The position numbers and the translations under genes are program-made. From Pedobacter sp. (GTDB taxonomy: Bacteria; Bacteroidota; Bacteroidia; Sphingobacteriales; Sphingobacteriaceae), in assembly GCA_031119475.1 (NCBI GenBank), contig JAVHXV010000006.1, forward strand, positions 62,001 through 126,000: a stretch of 64,000 nt of DNA, in the 5' to 3' direction. The notes beneath the pieces are model-generated. The model worked only from the letters and a program-made list of their open reading frames with translations, did not search any database and had not been told where the DNA came from. Below, one piece after another: positions 43,673 through 52,684 of the stretch (within the stretch, counting starts at the first letter, position 1; each line of letters starts with the position of its first letter).

Positions 43673-46111
43673 CTAATGACCATCAGCCACTGTCTTCTTA
43701 TTTTCAACTTCTAACTCTACCTTGCGGGTAATCTGTTTTTTAAGCTTGGTCCATTGTTCGTCGAAGAAATCGCAAGACAGGTAATTAACTCCTACACGTA
43801 ATGCCTTTAAGCCACTTACGCCCTGCAGTTCTTCCAGTTCGAGCATTTCGAGGTCGTCCTGAAGAAATCCCTGTTCCTGCAGATATTTGATGTATTCGGT
43901 ATATTCTGCCGCCTCATAGGCATTAAAATACACCATGGCTATTTTGCCGGGCTGTGTAAGCCGCTCATCGGTTCCTTTAATGCAGACTTTATCAATGCGT
44001 TTTTTCACCACCTCATACCTGATGTTGTAGGCCCCCTCAACGTCAAACCTGCGTTCGTCATTTCTAAAGCTGATATCAATTGGATTGGAATGGATAAAGA
44101 TCAATTGGGTGGTGACCAAGGCCCTTGGCATCTGGCTTACGAGCCCGTTTGTCAGGCGGGCTACTTCAACCATGGCCGTAAGCTGCCAAAGCCTGATGTT
44201 TTTGAGGTACAGCACATCAAAAGGCACATCAGGTGCGATTTCTTGTCCGATGTAAATGTCATACTCTACGCCATCGGTCCTGAATTTGGCAAAATAGCAG
44301 GGATATGAAGCCTGTAAAGTTTGTTGGGCATCTTCAAGATATTCGCTTACCGCCGTATTGATAAACTGCATTGATGTCTCTAAGGTCCTTCTGTTCTGAA
44401 AAGCAATCCCTTCGTCTGAATTGATGCACCTAAAATAGGATTCAATTAACTCAACAGTTTCTGGATGTCCCTTTTCAATGTGCTTTAACATGGGATAGAC
44501 TTCCAGTTCCAGAAATTCGTTCAACAGGGCCTCTTCGCTCGAGTTGATAAAATCACTGATCTTTTTGAGCCACTCGTTGCAATTGAACAAGATCTTATCG
44601 ATCAGGTCAAGCGGCAAAATCTTACGCAGTTCGGTCAAGGTTTCGCTCAATTGGGCCAACTGGATCTTCAGGTCTTCCTTTAGGGCGTGGTTGCGCTCGG
44701 TAGTCGAGTTCTTAATATCAACGGCGCCAAACAATGGATAAAGCCCTTTAAACGTAACCGTTTCGATTTCCTGGGTCTTTTTCCTCCCTTTGCTCTTTTT
44801 AAGGAAATTCCACACCACCTGGTTAAATTTCCATTGAACGGATGGTTGCAGTGCCGTAAACTTATCTTTCAGCACCTCATCCATTTTTTGGTTAAATTCT
44901 TCGATGCGGTATTGCAACAGCTGTCCCAATAAAGGCAGTGCAGAATGTAGTTTTGACAATAATTTCTCATCAACTTCAAGGGCCTGCTTAGAATAGATCT
45001 CCATGATCCCAGCCAACTGGTTATTGTAATAAATGGGCAGGAACGAATAGGAATAGATGCCATTTTTGCGCAATACATCTAAAAACGGGAAACGTTCTAC
45101 CTTTTCATCGGTCAGGTTGTTGAAGAGTACCGGCCGTGGGTTGTTCTTATATTCATCTACCAGGGCAAAAAATGTTTCTTCCTGCAGGTCGTATTTTTTT
45201 CCCGAGTCGAGCAGAATGCTCTGCGAGTTATCTTCGTTATCAAAAACAAACTTATTGTTGACCATTAAAAAAGGCAGCAGGCCAAATTCGATATGGCCAT
45301 CGCCCACCAAGGTCTTCAGGGCCTGGATCACATGCTCATACGCCTCATTTTCATACGTATGGTTCACCAGCGCATTGCGGATGCCTTCAATGGCATGCGG
45401 CAGGGTCACATCGCTCAGGGAAATCACCGTAAAGCCGTCCATTTTAAACTTATGCAGGGGAAGGATCTCCTGAAGGGATTCCAATTCGGTACCCTCCTGC
45501 ATCTGTGTGGCAATCATCTCAAAGTTGAGTTCCGGCAGTTTTCCATCATAGCTGATGTCCACAAACTGGGTATCGACATTGATGCTGTAATATTCGGTCA
45601 GGTGCGTAACCGGGTTCGTATAGGCATATAGGATCTCGTCTTTGAGGATGCTGGTATAATTATAGAACCTGTTCAGGATCATCCGATAGATGAACTGCAT
45701 CTGCTGTTTTTCTTTCGAATGCTCATGTGCCGATTTTTCGTTGGCCTTCTGTTCGGTATGTAGGGAAAGGATATCGAAAAACGCATCGGTACTAAAAAAG
45801 ATCTTATCTGGAACAGGGGTACTCAATGCCCAGAGCAGGTCTTTTTCGTTGGCCATGAGCGGCGTCAGGATGGTAAAGATCAGTTCAAGGGTGTCCTTGT
45901 ATTGGGCCAGGTCATCAACCTCGATGTCATTTTTTAGGGTTTCCTCGCGCTCGATCTTTTCCAGCAAAAATCGATAGAACTCAGCCTTCAGCGTCTGCTC
46001 GGTCTTCAGCCTGCCCTTTAAATAGGCAATAAGTGGCCTAAAAGACAGCGTATAATCAATCTGGCAGCATAAGGTTTCGTTCCTATTGATCTGAATAACA
46101 CTCGTATTCAT
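43673..46111 (-). CDS. Large GAF-domain protein (812 aa), unknown role
   Basis: I recognise only one domain: a GAF-like segment at about 330-410 (FALVDEYKNNPRPVLFNNLTDEKVERFPFLDVLRKNGIYSYSF, PIYYNNQLAGIMEIYS). The flanking regions are soluble and mostly helical, with a central helix-rich part (about 440-600; GAVDIKNSTTERNHALKEDLKIQLAQL) that resembles cyclase-like entry segments only by the words FGAVDIKNST, and a C-terminal beta-rich part (about 620-760). There is no kinase, cyclase or DNA-binding signature that I can defend. It starts 10 bp after the metallophosphoesterase gene and is the last gene of the five-gene ppk1 operon. Confidence 0.8.
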   Translation of the reverse strand: MNTSVIQINRNETLCCQIDYTLSFRPLIAYLKGRLKTEQTLKAEFYRFLLEKIEREETLKNDIEVDDLAQYKDTLELIFTILTPLMANEKDLLWALSTPVPDKIFFSTDAFFDILSLHTEQKANEKSAHEHSKEKQQMQFIYRMILNRFYNYTSILKDEILYAYTNPVTHLTEYYSINVDTQFVDISYDGKLPELNFEMIATQMQEGTELESLQEILPLHKFKMDGFTVISLSDVTLPHAIEGIRNALVNHTYENEAYEHVIQALKTLVGDGHIEFGLLPFLMVNNKFVFDNEDNSQSILLDSGKKYDLQEETFFALVDEYKNNPRPVLFNNLTDEKVERFPFLDVLRKNGIYSYSFLPIYYNNQLAGIMEIYSKQALEVDEKLLSKLHSALPLLGQLLQYRIEEFNQKMDEVLKDKFTALQPSVQWKFNQVVWNFLKKSKGRKKTQEIETVTFKGLYPLFGAVDIKNSTTERNHALKEDLKIQLAQLSETLTELRKILPLDLIDKILFNCNEWLKKISDFINSSEEALLNEFLELEVYPMLKHIEKGHPETVELIESYFRCINSDEGIAFQNRRTLETSMQFINTAVSEYLEDAQQTLQASYPCYFAKFRTDGVEYDIYIGQEIAPDVPFDVLYLKNIRLWQLTAMVEVARLTNGLVSQMPRALVTTQLIFIHSNPIDISFRNDERRFDVEGAYNIRYEVVKKRIDKVCIKGTDERLTQPGKIAMVYFNAYEAAEYTEYIKYLQEQGFLQDDLEMLELEELQGVSGLKALRVGVNYLSCDFFDEQWTKLKKQITRKVELEVENKKTVADGH

Positions 46112-46121
46112 TTGATTTTTT

Positions 46122-49100
46122 TTAGTACCTAAAGTTTAACGATACATAAGGATACCAGCCTTCCCGCGAATGGCCCATCAAGAAACTGAAGATCGTTAAC
46201 GAAGCAGGAGAAAAATATAGTCCTGCTCCCACTCCGTGATGCCATGCGTCCGAACTTTCCTTATCGTTCCACACCCTGCCCACGTCATAAAATCCGGTCA
46301 GCCCAACTTGTCCTGGCAGCACATAGCTTACAAAATCGCCCAATTTTACCCTCAGTTCGGCATTATTATAGAAACTGTGCTGTCCGGCAAAACGATATTG
46401 CCTAAAGCCCATCAGGTTTCCATGCCCGCCCAAGAACAAGTTCTGGTAAAATGCTGGCCTACCTATCGTTATCCCTCCGCCAAAACGATCGGCAAAAACC
46501 AAATTCGCCCGGCCATCCAGATTCTTATAGACTGCGATATCGGCAGTAAACTGGCCGTAAGAATTGGCATATTTACTCAGTCCTTTAAAGGCAGACCATT
46601 TAAAATCTACATAACTACCCAAGGTAGGTAAAATCTCGTTATCCCTTGTATTGTTTACAAAGTTAACAACAACTCCACCATATAATTTATTTTTACTGAT
46701 GGTTAAGCTATCAAAGGAGTGCAATTGTGACATGTCTGTGGTAATTCTACCTACATTGTCTTCGTTATCAAACTTATACAGCTGAAATCTGGTGCCTACA
46801 GTAAAGGTAGATTTTGGTCTCCGCCACCTCAGCGAGGGCTCGATCTGATAGATATTAAACCTGGAGCGGTAGTACCTGATACGGTCGTCGTATTTGGTTT
46901 CATTGCCTACGCCAAAAAAGTTCTGGGTATTATCTGGCGCATAGGCATCTGCCCTGAGCGTAATATCGGCCTTGCCTATGGCCTTGAGCCAATCGCCAAA
47001 ATAATTGAACCTGAATGCCGTTGTAGAGAACGAATGTAGGAAAGAAAAACGCTGTGAATTGCCATAAGGCTGCTTCCTAAAGCCAGGATTGGTAATCTTA
47101 TAGTTCAGGCCCAACAACAGCCCATCATCGCTATTAAAGCCAAAATTGAGGCCGAGCGCTTTTCTGCTGTACATATCCTTGTTCAGGAACCCAACATTTG
47201 CCGTATCGGCCGACATTTTTTTGCGCAGCTGCCCTTCATCTTCTCCGGTAAATTTAGAATTCCCGTTCTTACGGCCAAATACCTGTATCTTGCGATTGGC
47301 ATTCGGCACATCATATACTTTTTTGCCCGCTCCGGCAATGATCCTCATTTTAATGGGCGATGTCTTGTTGTCAATCCATAAGCTATCATTGCCATCTTTT
47401 ACATACAGTCTGATCTCTTTGGTAATCTTCGGATCGAAATTCCTACTGAAAAGTTCTTCCTTGATTTCGCCCTCTTTAGAAATTTTATGGATTTCGACCT
47501 TTAAGTGCTGATCCGCAGAATCCCTAACGACTACCCGTTCATTTTTGTCGCTCACCTGGATATCTACAATTCGGTTAAAGAAATGATAATATTCGTTCAT
47601 CAACCTTGGTAGGGCTGCCCTACGTTCCTTTAACTGCTTGATAAACTGATCGTGTCGCAGCCTATAATTTTCTTTGGGCAATTGCTTCAATGCTTTCTCC
47701 AGCACATCATCTGTAAGCTTGGCACAAAAATCACGTACGGCCGCATCCCATTCCACTTCGGTAAACTGCGACATCAGCCTGCTGTTCATCGCCCTTCCTT
47801 CCCATAAAAACCAATTGATGTCTTTCACGTTGCGTTCGTATCCCTGCATCATGGGCAGCAAAGATGATGTTTGCGCATAGCGCTGGATGATCCCATCTGA
47901 ACTAAAGAACACCTGATCGCGGTCTCTTGGAACGGCGAGGTATTTTTTGCCCTTTTCGGTTTTTTCCGGGAACCAGCGCCATTGGTCTTCATGCCGGTCC
48001 CAATCGCCCACCATTACATCTAATGCCCGTGCGCGCAAAAGCATTTTGCCATCATAGGTATTGTCATTGTCCTCATCAAGCTTCTTGAACATTTTTGCGG
48101 TATTGTCCGAATTGCCAATCGGCTCGCGCTCTTCCAATAGGCATAAGGTATTGGCGAAGGCACCGGCATAATCGCCGAGGTTTTTATCTGGCGATACCCA
48201 ACCAATAATCGGCGTGCTGTGCGGCACATCTACCGCTTTTGCCAAGGTTGGTACCACCAGCGCGCCAAATGGATGTTGCGCCGACATGTTATCTTTCAGG
48301 ATGTCTTTCGCAAAAGTCTGTCTTAGCCCTTCGGGAAGCAAGACTTCAGGATATTTTTCTACGCTCCGCAGCACCCATTCCTTGCCATTTTTGTCTTTTA
48401 GGCGCAGCGAGCGCGACTGGTTGCCTCCACCCAACTGGGTCGGCGTAAGTCCGCCCTTGATTTCTGAAATCCGCAGCACTGGAAATTTCGTTTCCATAGC
48501 GTAATCTTTCCTGTAATTTTCACCAAACAGAAAACGATGGAATTTACCTACACTATCGTATGAGGGATGTACCTTGATGCTGATACTATCGGCCTTGATC
48601 ACTTTCATTTCGCTCTGCTGCTTGGCAATCAGTTCCCGATAGGTCTGTGTATAGGTGTATACTTTTTTAACGCCACTATCTACATAGATGTAATATTCGT
48701 ACCGCATATCGTTGTTGATCAGCTGGTCGGCAATTACATATCCCTGGTTCATTTCCTGGAACAAGGAATTTTTCCCTTTTTTATTGGGCGTCATCTTTGA
48801 GCCGGCACCGCTGATGATCTGTGTAAATTCAGCGCTCTTGATCAATTGTAGTCCATGTTCATGGCCTGCCACATACACAACGTTCGATTTTTTGCCAAAA
48901 ACACTGTTCACGTTTTTCATCATATCCTTATATTCCGGATGGTTGATGTCTTCAGGGCTCAGTAAGGTAGACCGCAGCAGTGGATAGACCGATCCGATCA
49001 CGGGCAAGGGAATAACCAGGTTCTTGTTCAGCAGGGTTAGCGGCAACAAGTGGTTACGCCAGGTAAAATAGCCTCCGTGAGCGCCATAGCTTTGGAACGG

Positions 49101-49721
49101 ATGATGTGATGCCAATAGAATGATCTTGTTCTTGTTCTGCTCCATCAGGTCCTGCATCCTTGCAACGACCTCTTCTTTGGTCTGGCAATCGCAATCGGCT
49201 TCTGGGTTGGCCTTGTTATAAGGAAAAAGCCACCACTCGCTATCGTAGGCAATTACGGTAAGTTTATCGGTCAGTTTAATGGCCACGGGATCCGGACAGC
49301 CATTAGCCGGTACCATTTTAAGCAAGGGATCATTGAAAGTATCCAGATATTCGCTCTGTGCCTTGATTTTGGCCAGTCCATTTGGACCAGATTTATCCCA
49401 ATCGTGGTTACCTGGAATAAAATAGACGGCCGAACCCGCCTCACGCATGGGCTGAAATTGCGATTGTAGGATTTTGGCCGTTTCGACACGGTTGCCATAG
49501 CCCGGAATAGCAAAACCCACTGGATAAACGTTGTCTCCCAGATAAAATGTACTGGTTTTTCCCTTGATGACATGTTTGGCCGCATTTTTTAGAGAGGCCA
49601 TTTGCCCGGCGTTCATTTCTCCGGCATCGCCGATCAGGATTACACGATATTTCACAGAATCTTGGGCAGCCGCCTGTAAGGCCAAGCACACGAAAAGAAC
49701 AAGGAATAATCTTTTTACCAT
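46122..49721 (-). CDS. Secreted metallophosphoesterase with kinase-like module and outer-membrane beta-barrel
   Basis: The 1199-residue protein has a signal peptide (1-19), then a calcineurin-like phosphoesterase domain (about 25-345) with its full metal set: GDAGE (31-35), GDNVYP (62-67), GNHDWD (104-109), SHH (205-207) and GHEHG (286-290). The middle (about 410-760) carries WVLRSVEK (449-456), an aspartate loop VGDWDRHEDQW (571-581) and VPRDRDQVF (598-606), which together resemble the catalytic elements of FAM20C/HipA-like atypical kinases. The C-terminal third (about 860-1199) is a beta-barrel of the surface-antigen type, ending YPYVSLNFRY with a terminal aromatic. The substrate is unknown; position behind ppk1 suggests phosphate or polyphosphate chemistry at the cell surface. 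Confidence 0.85.
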   Translation of the reverse strand: MVKRLFLVLFVCLALQAAAQDSVKYRVILIGDAGEMNAGQMASLKNAAKHVIKGKTSTFYLGDNVYPVGFAIPGYGNRVETAKILQSQFQPMREAGSAVYFIPGNHDWDKSGPNGLAKIKAQSEYLDTFNDPLLKMVPANGCPDPVAIKLTDKLTVIAYDSEWWLFPYNKANPEADCDCQTKEEVVARMQDLMEQNKNKIILLASHHPFQSYGAHGGYFTWRNHLLPLTLLNKNLVIPLPVIGSVYPLLRSTLLSPEDINHPEYKDMMKNVNSVFGKKSNVVYVAGHEHGLQLIKSAEFTQIISGAGSKMTPNKKGKNSLFQEMNQGYVIADQLINNDMRYEYYIYVDSGVKKVYTYTQTYRELIAKQQSEMKVIKADSISIKVHPSYDSVGKFHRFLFGENYRKDYAMETKFPVLRISEIKGGLTPTQLGGGNQSRSLRLKDKNGKEWVLRSVEKYPEVLLPEGLRQTFAKDILKDNMSAQHPFGALVVPTLAKAVDVPHSTPIIGWVSPDKNLGDYAGAFANTLCLLEEREPIGNSDNTAKMFKKLDEDNDNTYDGKMLLRARALDVMVGDWDRHEDQWRWFPEKTEKGKKYLAVPRDRDQVFFSSDGIIQRYAQTSSLLPMMQGYERNVKDINWFLWEGRAMNSRLMSQFTEVEWDAAVRDFCAKLTDDVLEKALKQLPKENYRLRHDQFIKQLKERRAALPRLMNEYYHFFNRIVDIQVSDKNERVVVRDSADQHLKVEIHKISKEGEIKEELFSRNFDPKITKEIRLYVKDGNDSLWIDNKTSPIKMRIIAGAGKKVYDVPNANRKIQVFGRKNGNSKFTGEDEGQLRKKMSADTANVGFLNKDMYSRKALGLNFGFNSDDGLLLGLNYKITNPGFRKQPYGNSQRFSFLHSFSTTAFRFNYFGDWLKAIGKADITLRADAYAPDNTQNFFGVGNETKYDDRIRYYRSRFNIYQIEPSLRWRRPKSTFTVGTRFQLYKFDNEDNVGRITTDMSQLHSFDSLTISKNKLYGGVVVNFVNNTRDNEILPTLGSYVDFKWSAFKGLSKYANSYGQFTADIAVYKNLDGRANLVFADRFGGGITIGRPAFYQNLFLGGHGNLMGFRQYRFAGQHSFYNNAELRVKLGDFVSYVLPGQVGLTGFYDVGRVWNDKESSDAWHHGVGAGLYFSPASLTIFSFLMGHSREGWYPYVSLNFRY

Positions 49722-49751
49722 ATGAAAAATATAGCTATAAACTGATTGATA

Positions 49752-50618
49752 TTATTTTTTATAATCAAATCTTAAGATGTTACCAACCTGCGTCTCGCTT
49801 CCCTCATTGGAGATATACAGGTTCCCCTGTTTGTCGAACGCAATGCCTTCGGGCTGGTTGTAGATATTAGAGCTGAGGTGGTAAACTGCCTTTAGGGCCC
49901 ACTTCTGATCGGCAACCAGTAATGCCTTATTGACCGAAGAAACAATGTACCATTCTTTGGTGATGGGGTTAAGTGCCAGTGCCGAAGGATGGAATGCTCC
50001 TTTCTTCTTGCCCGCAAGTTTGTCCATCTGCCCCGCATCTACCGTAAAATTTCCAGCTGGTTTCAGGGTACCATCAGCGTTAAGATCGAGCACGTAGCCA
50101 CTGGCCTTTTTGGTGCCCTTATCTTGTTTGCAAGTCTTGCAGAGCAGATAGACTTTCTTGGTCCCTTCATCGGCATACACGCCCTCGTACTCGCCCTTGG
50201 GCACGAGGTCCTTATTTTCTTTCACATTTGTGGTTTCTTCCAACTTGACTTCGGTTAATGGGAAAGTAAACAGCGTACCGTTGCTCTTTAAAAGGATTGC
50301 CCATCCGTTTAAGATGGCCACATCTTCGTAATCGCCCTTTTCAGCGAATTTGGTGCGTGTATGTTCTTTCGAATCCAAAGGCAGCGAAAAAAGGTCACCA
50401 TCTTCATCCTGTTGGGCATACACGATTTTATTGTCGCCACGATCAAATGCGATCCCTGAAATTTCCTGCAGGATATCTGGCATCCTGTATTTGGTAGGCT
50501 TATTGATATCATAATTTGCCGGACTGGCAGGCGCCTTACTTTTCTTTTGGGCACAAGAAGAAGCCACGAGCGATAGAACGAACAGGCCAGCAAAACCAAG
50601 ATTTGAATATTTTTTCAT
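49752..50618 (-). CDS. SdiA-regulated-type beta-propeller lipoprotein
   Basis: The 288-residue protein starts at ATG 50618 with a lipoprotein signal (MKKYSNLGFAGLFVLSLVASS then C22); earlier ATGs would overlap the ppk1 stop. The mature part matches SdiA-regulated/strictosidine-synthase-like six-blade propellers: LQEISGIAFDRGDNKIVYAQQDEDGDLF, GDYEDVAILNGWAILLKSNGTLFTF, FHPSALALNPITKEWYIVSSVNKALL, NQPEGIAFDKQGNLYISNEGS. The acidic loops could bind calcium. Catalytic function is not known. It is 13 bp after ppk1 and 30 bp before the phosphoesterase gene, so it belongs to the same operon. Confidence 0.85.
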   Translation of the reverse strand: MKKYSNLGFAGLFVLSLVASSCAQKKSKAPASPANYDINKPTKYRMPDILQEISGIAFDRGDNKIVYAQQDEDGDLFSLPLDSKEHTRTKFAEKGDYEDVAILNGWAILLKSNGTLFTFPLTEVKLEETTNVKENKDLVPKGEYEGVYADEGTKKVYLLCKTCKQDKGTKKASGYVLDLNADGTLKPAGNFTVDAGQMDKLAGKKKGAFHPSALALNPITKEWYIVSSVNKALLVADQKWALKAVYHLSSNIYNQPEGIAFDKQGNLYISNEGSETQVGNILRFDYKK

Positions 50619-50631
50619 CAACTTATACAAT

Positions 50632-52674
50632 TTAATCATTTTTACGCCGTAGATAACGATAGATTTCTTCCTGCGACTGCACCCGTTCACCTTTAATTTT
50701 CAACGGAATATTGTTCATCTGCCGGTCAATGGTTACAGCTTTAACATTATCGGCGAGCTGAAGTTTTAAAATAGCAAGGATTTCTTTCTTGATATCCTCA
50801 TCCAACACCGGAAAACAGACCTCAATGCGCCGATAGATATTCCTGTTCATCCAGTCGGCCGAGCCCAGATATAAGGCATCCTTGCCCTGTTGGTGGAATA
50901 CAAATATCCTGCCATGTTCCAGATAGCGGTCCACAATGCGGGTTACCCTGATGTTTTCGCTCAAGCCCTCGACACCGGGCACCAAACGGCATATACCCCT
51001 TATGATCAGGTCTATTTTTACACCTGCCGCAGCAGCCTTGTAAAGTTCGGTAATGAGCACCTTTTCTTCGAGGTTGTTCAGTTTGATCAAAATAGCAGCA
51101 GGTTTTCCTTTTTTGGCAGCGGCAACCTCTTTTCTGATCAGTTCAATGAAAACCGGTTGGAGGTTAAATTGCGCAACGAGCAGGCAGTTGAACTTGATCA
51201 GTTCTGGATCTGTAGGCTTAACCCGTTTGGAAAGGAACATAAAGAGCAGTTCCATTTCCCGCAGCATTTCCTTATGGCCGGTCATCAGGATATGATCGGT
51301 ATAGAAGTTTGCGGTGGCCTCGTTGAAGTTGCCCGTAGCCAATAATCCGGTATAGATTGTCCGGTCAGCTATTTTTCGTTTAACAAGGGCAATCTTGGCA
51401 TGTACTTTCAGGGCGGTTACGCTGTAGCTGATCTCCACTCCCGCCTGCTTCATCTTCTTGGCCCACTTGATGTTGTTGGCCTCATCAAAACGCGCCTTGA
51501 GCTCCACCAGCACAAAAACCTTTTTTCCATTCTTGGCCGCACTGATCAGCGCATTGACGATCTTTGAATCGCTGGCCACACGGTAAAGGGTAATGTAGAT
51601 TTCATGGACCGTAGGATCGTTTGCCGCTTCATTAAAAAAACGCAGCACACTGTTATAGGCATGGTATGGGGGATGGATGATGATGTCCTTCTGCAAGATC
51701 TGTTCATGTAGCGATTGCCCATCTGCCCATTTGGGATAATCGAGCTTAGGCCAATCGGCATTGGAAAGTTTTTGATCGCCCACCGGGAAAGTGATCAGGT
51801 CTTTGAGATTATGGTAGCGACCGCCCTCAACCAGATTTGCATGCTGTAGGTTAAACTTGTCGACGAGCAGCTGCATCGTATCTTCTGGGATGCCTGGCTG
51901 ATGAAGGAAACGTGTTGCCAGTCCAAAATCGCGCTTCTGCAACTGTTTTTCGATCTGTTTGGCCAGATCGCCAGTATATTCATCCTTCAGGTCTATTTCA
52001 GCGTTGCGCGTAATCTTAAAACTAAAACAGCCATTGATGATTGATCCCTTGAACAGCAGCTGCAAGTTGTGGTAGATAATGTCATCTATAAAAACAACGA
52101 AGGTTTCATTTTCATGTACGATCTTATAGAACCTTGGCAGTTCCGGTGTCGGAATGTTGAGCAAGAAAGTCCGTTCTTCGCCATCCTGTACCAAATTGAC
52201 CAAGAAATAAAGCTGGTTATTGAGTGGAAAAAAAGATGATCTTGCCTTCTTCAGGTCAATGGGCTGCAGGAAAGCCAGTACCGTGCTCGCAAAGTAATTG
52301 CCGATCTCTTCATGCAGGATTTCAGGAATTGGGACACCATAGATAAAATTGATCTTGTTTTGGTGCAGGTCAGGGATGATGTGGTGCTTTAAGATCCGGC
52401 CATACTCCTGTTGCTGACGATGGATCAGTTGGTTGGCATCGGTCAACAGGTTTTCGGGAATGGAGACGTGGTTCTTTTCCTTTTTGCTCAACTTGGCGAG
52501 TGCCAATAGCACGGGCATGCGCACCCGATAAAACTCATCGAGATTGGAAGAGTAGATGGAGAGAAATTTGATCCTTTCCAGCAACGGTACTTCAGCGTTC
52601 CCTGCCTCTTGCAACACCCGCTCATTGAACGACAACCAACTTAGATCGCGGTTAAAAAATTCTGCCCTCACCAC
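50632..52674 (-). CDS. ppk1: Polyphosphate kinase 1
   Basis: PPK1 reversibly polymerises the ATP gamma-phosphate into inorganic polyphosphate. The 680-residue protein has the N domain (FFNRDLSWLSFNERVLQEA), head domain, and two phospholipase-D-like C domains. The catalytic histidine that becomes phosphorylated is in ALKVHAKIALVKRK, the second histidine in LEHGRIFVFHQQG, and YLGSADWMNRNIYRRIEVCFP is the usual C-terminal signature. Two GTG codons (52674 and 52671) are possible starts; no ATG precedes the conserved FFNRDLSW. It is 10 bp after the HD/Pycsar-domain gene and leads the polyphosphate operon's central genes. Confidence 0.96.
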   Translation of the reverse strand: MVRAEFFNRDLSWLSFNERVLQEAGNAEVPLLERIKFLSIYSSNLDEFYRVRMPVLLALAKLSKKEKNHVSIPENLLTDANQLIHRQQQEYGRILKHHIIPDLHQNKINFIYGVPIPEILHEEIGNYFASTVLAFLQPIDLKKARSSFFPLNNQLYFLVNLVQDGEERTFLLNIPTPELPRFYKIVHENETFVVFIDDIIYHNLQLLFKGSIINGCFSFKITRNAEIDLKDEYTGDLAKQIEKQLQKRDFGLATRFLHQPGIPEDTMQLLVDKFNLQHANLVEGGRYHNLKDLITFPVGDQKLSNADWPKLDYPKWADGQSLHEQILQKDIIIHPPYHAYNSVLRFFNEAANDPTVHEIYITLYRVASDSKIVNALISAAKNGKKVFVLVELKARFDEANNIKWAKKMKQAGVEISYSVTALKVHAKIALVKRKIADRTIYTGLLATGNFNEATANFYTDHILMTGHKEMLREMELLFMFLSKRVKPTDPELIKFNCLLVAQFNLQPVFIELIRKEVAAAKKGKPAAILIKLNNLEEKVLITELYKAAAAGVKIDLIIRGICRLVPGVEGLSENIRVTRIVDRYLEHGRIFVFHQQGKDALYLGSADWMNRNIYRRIEVCFPVLDEDIKKEILAILKLQLADNVKAVTIDRQMNNIPLKIKGERVQSQEEIYRYLRRKND

Positions 52675-52684
52675 TTGATATCAC

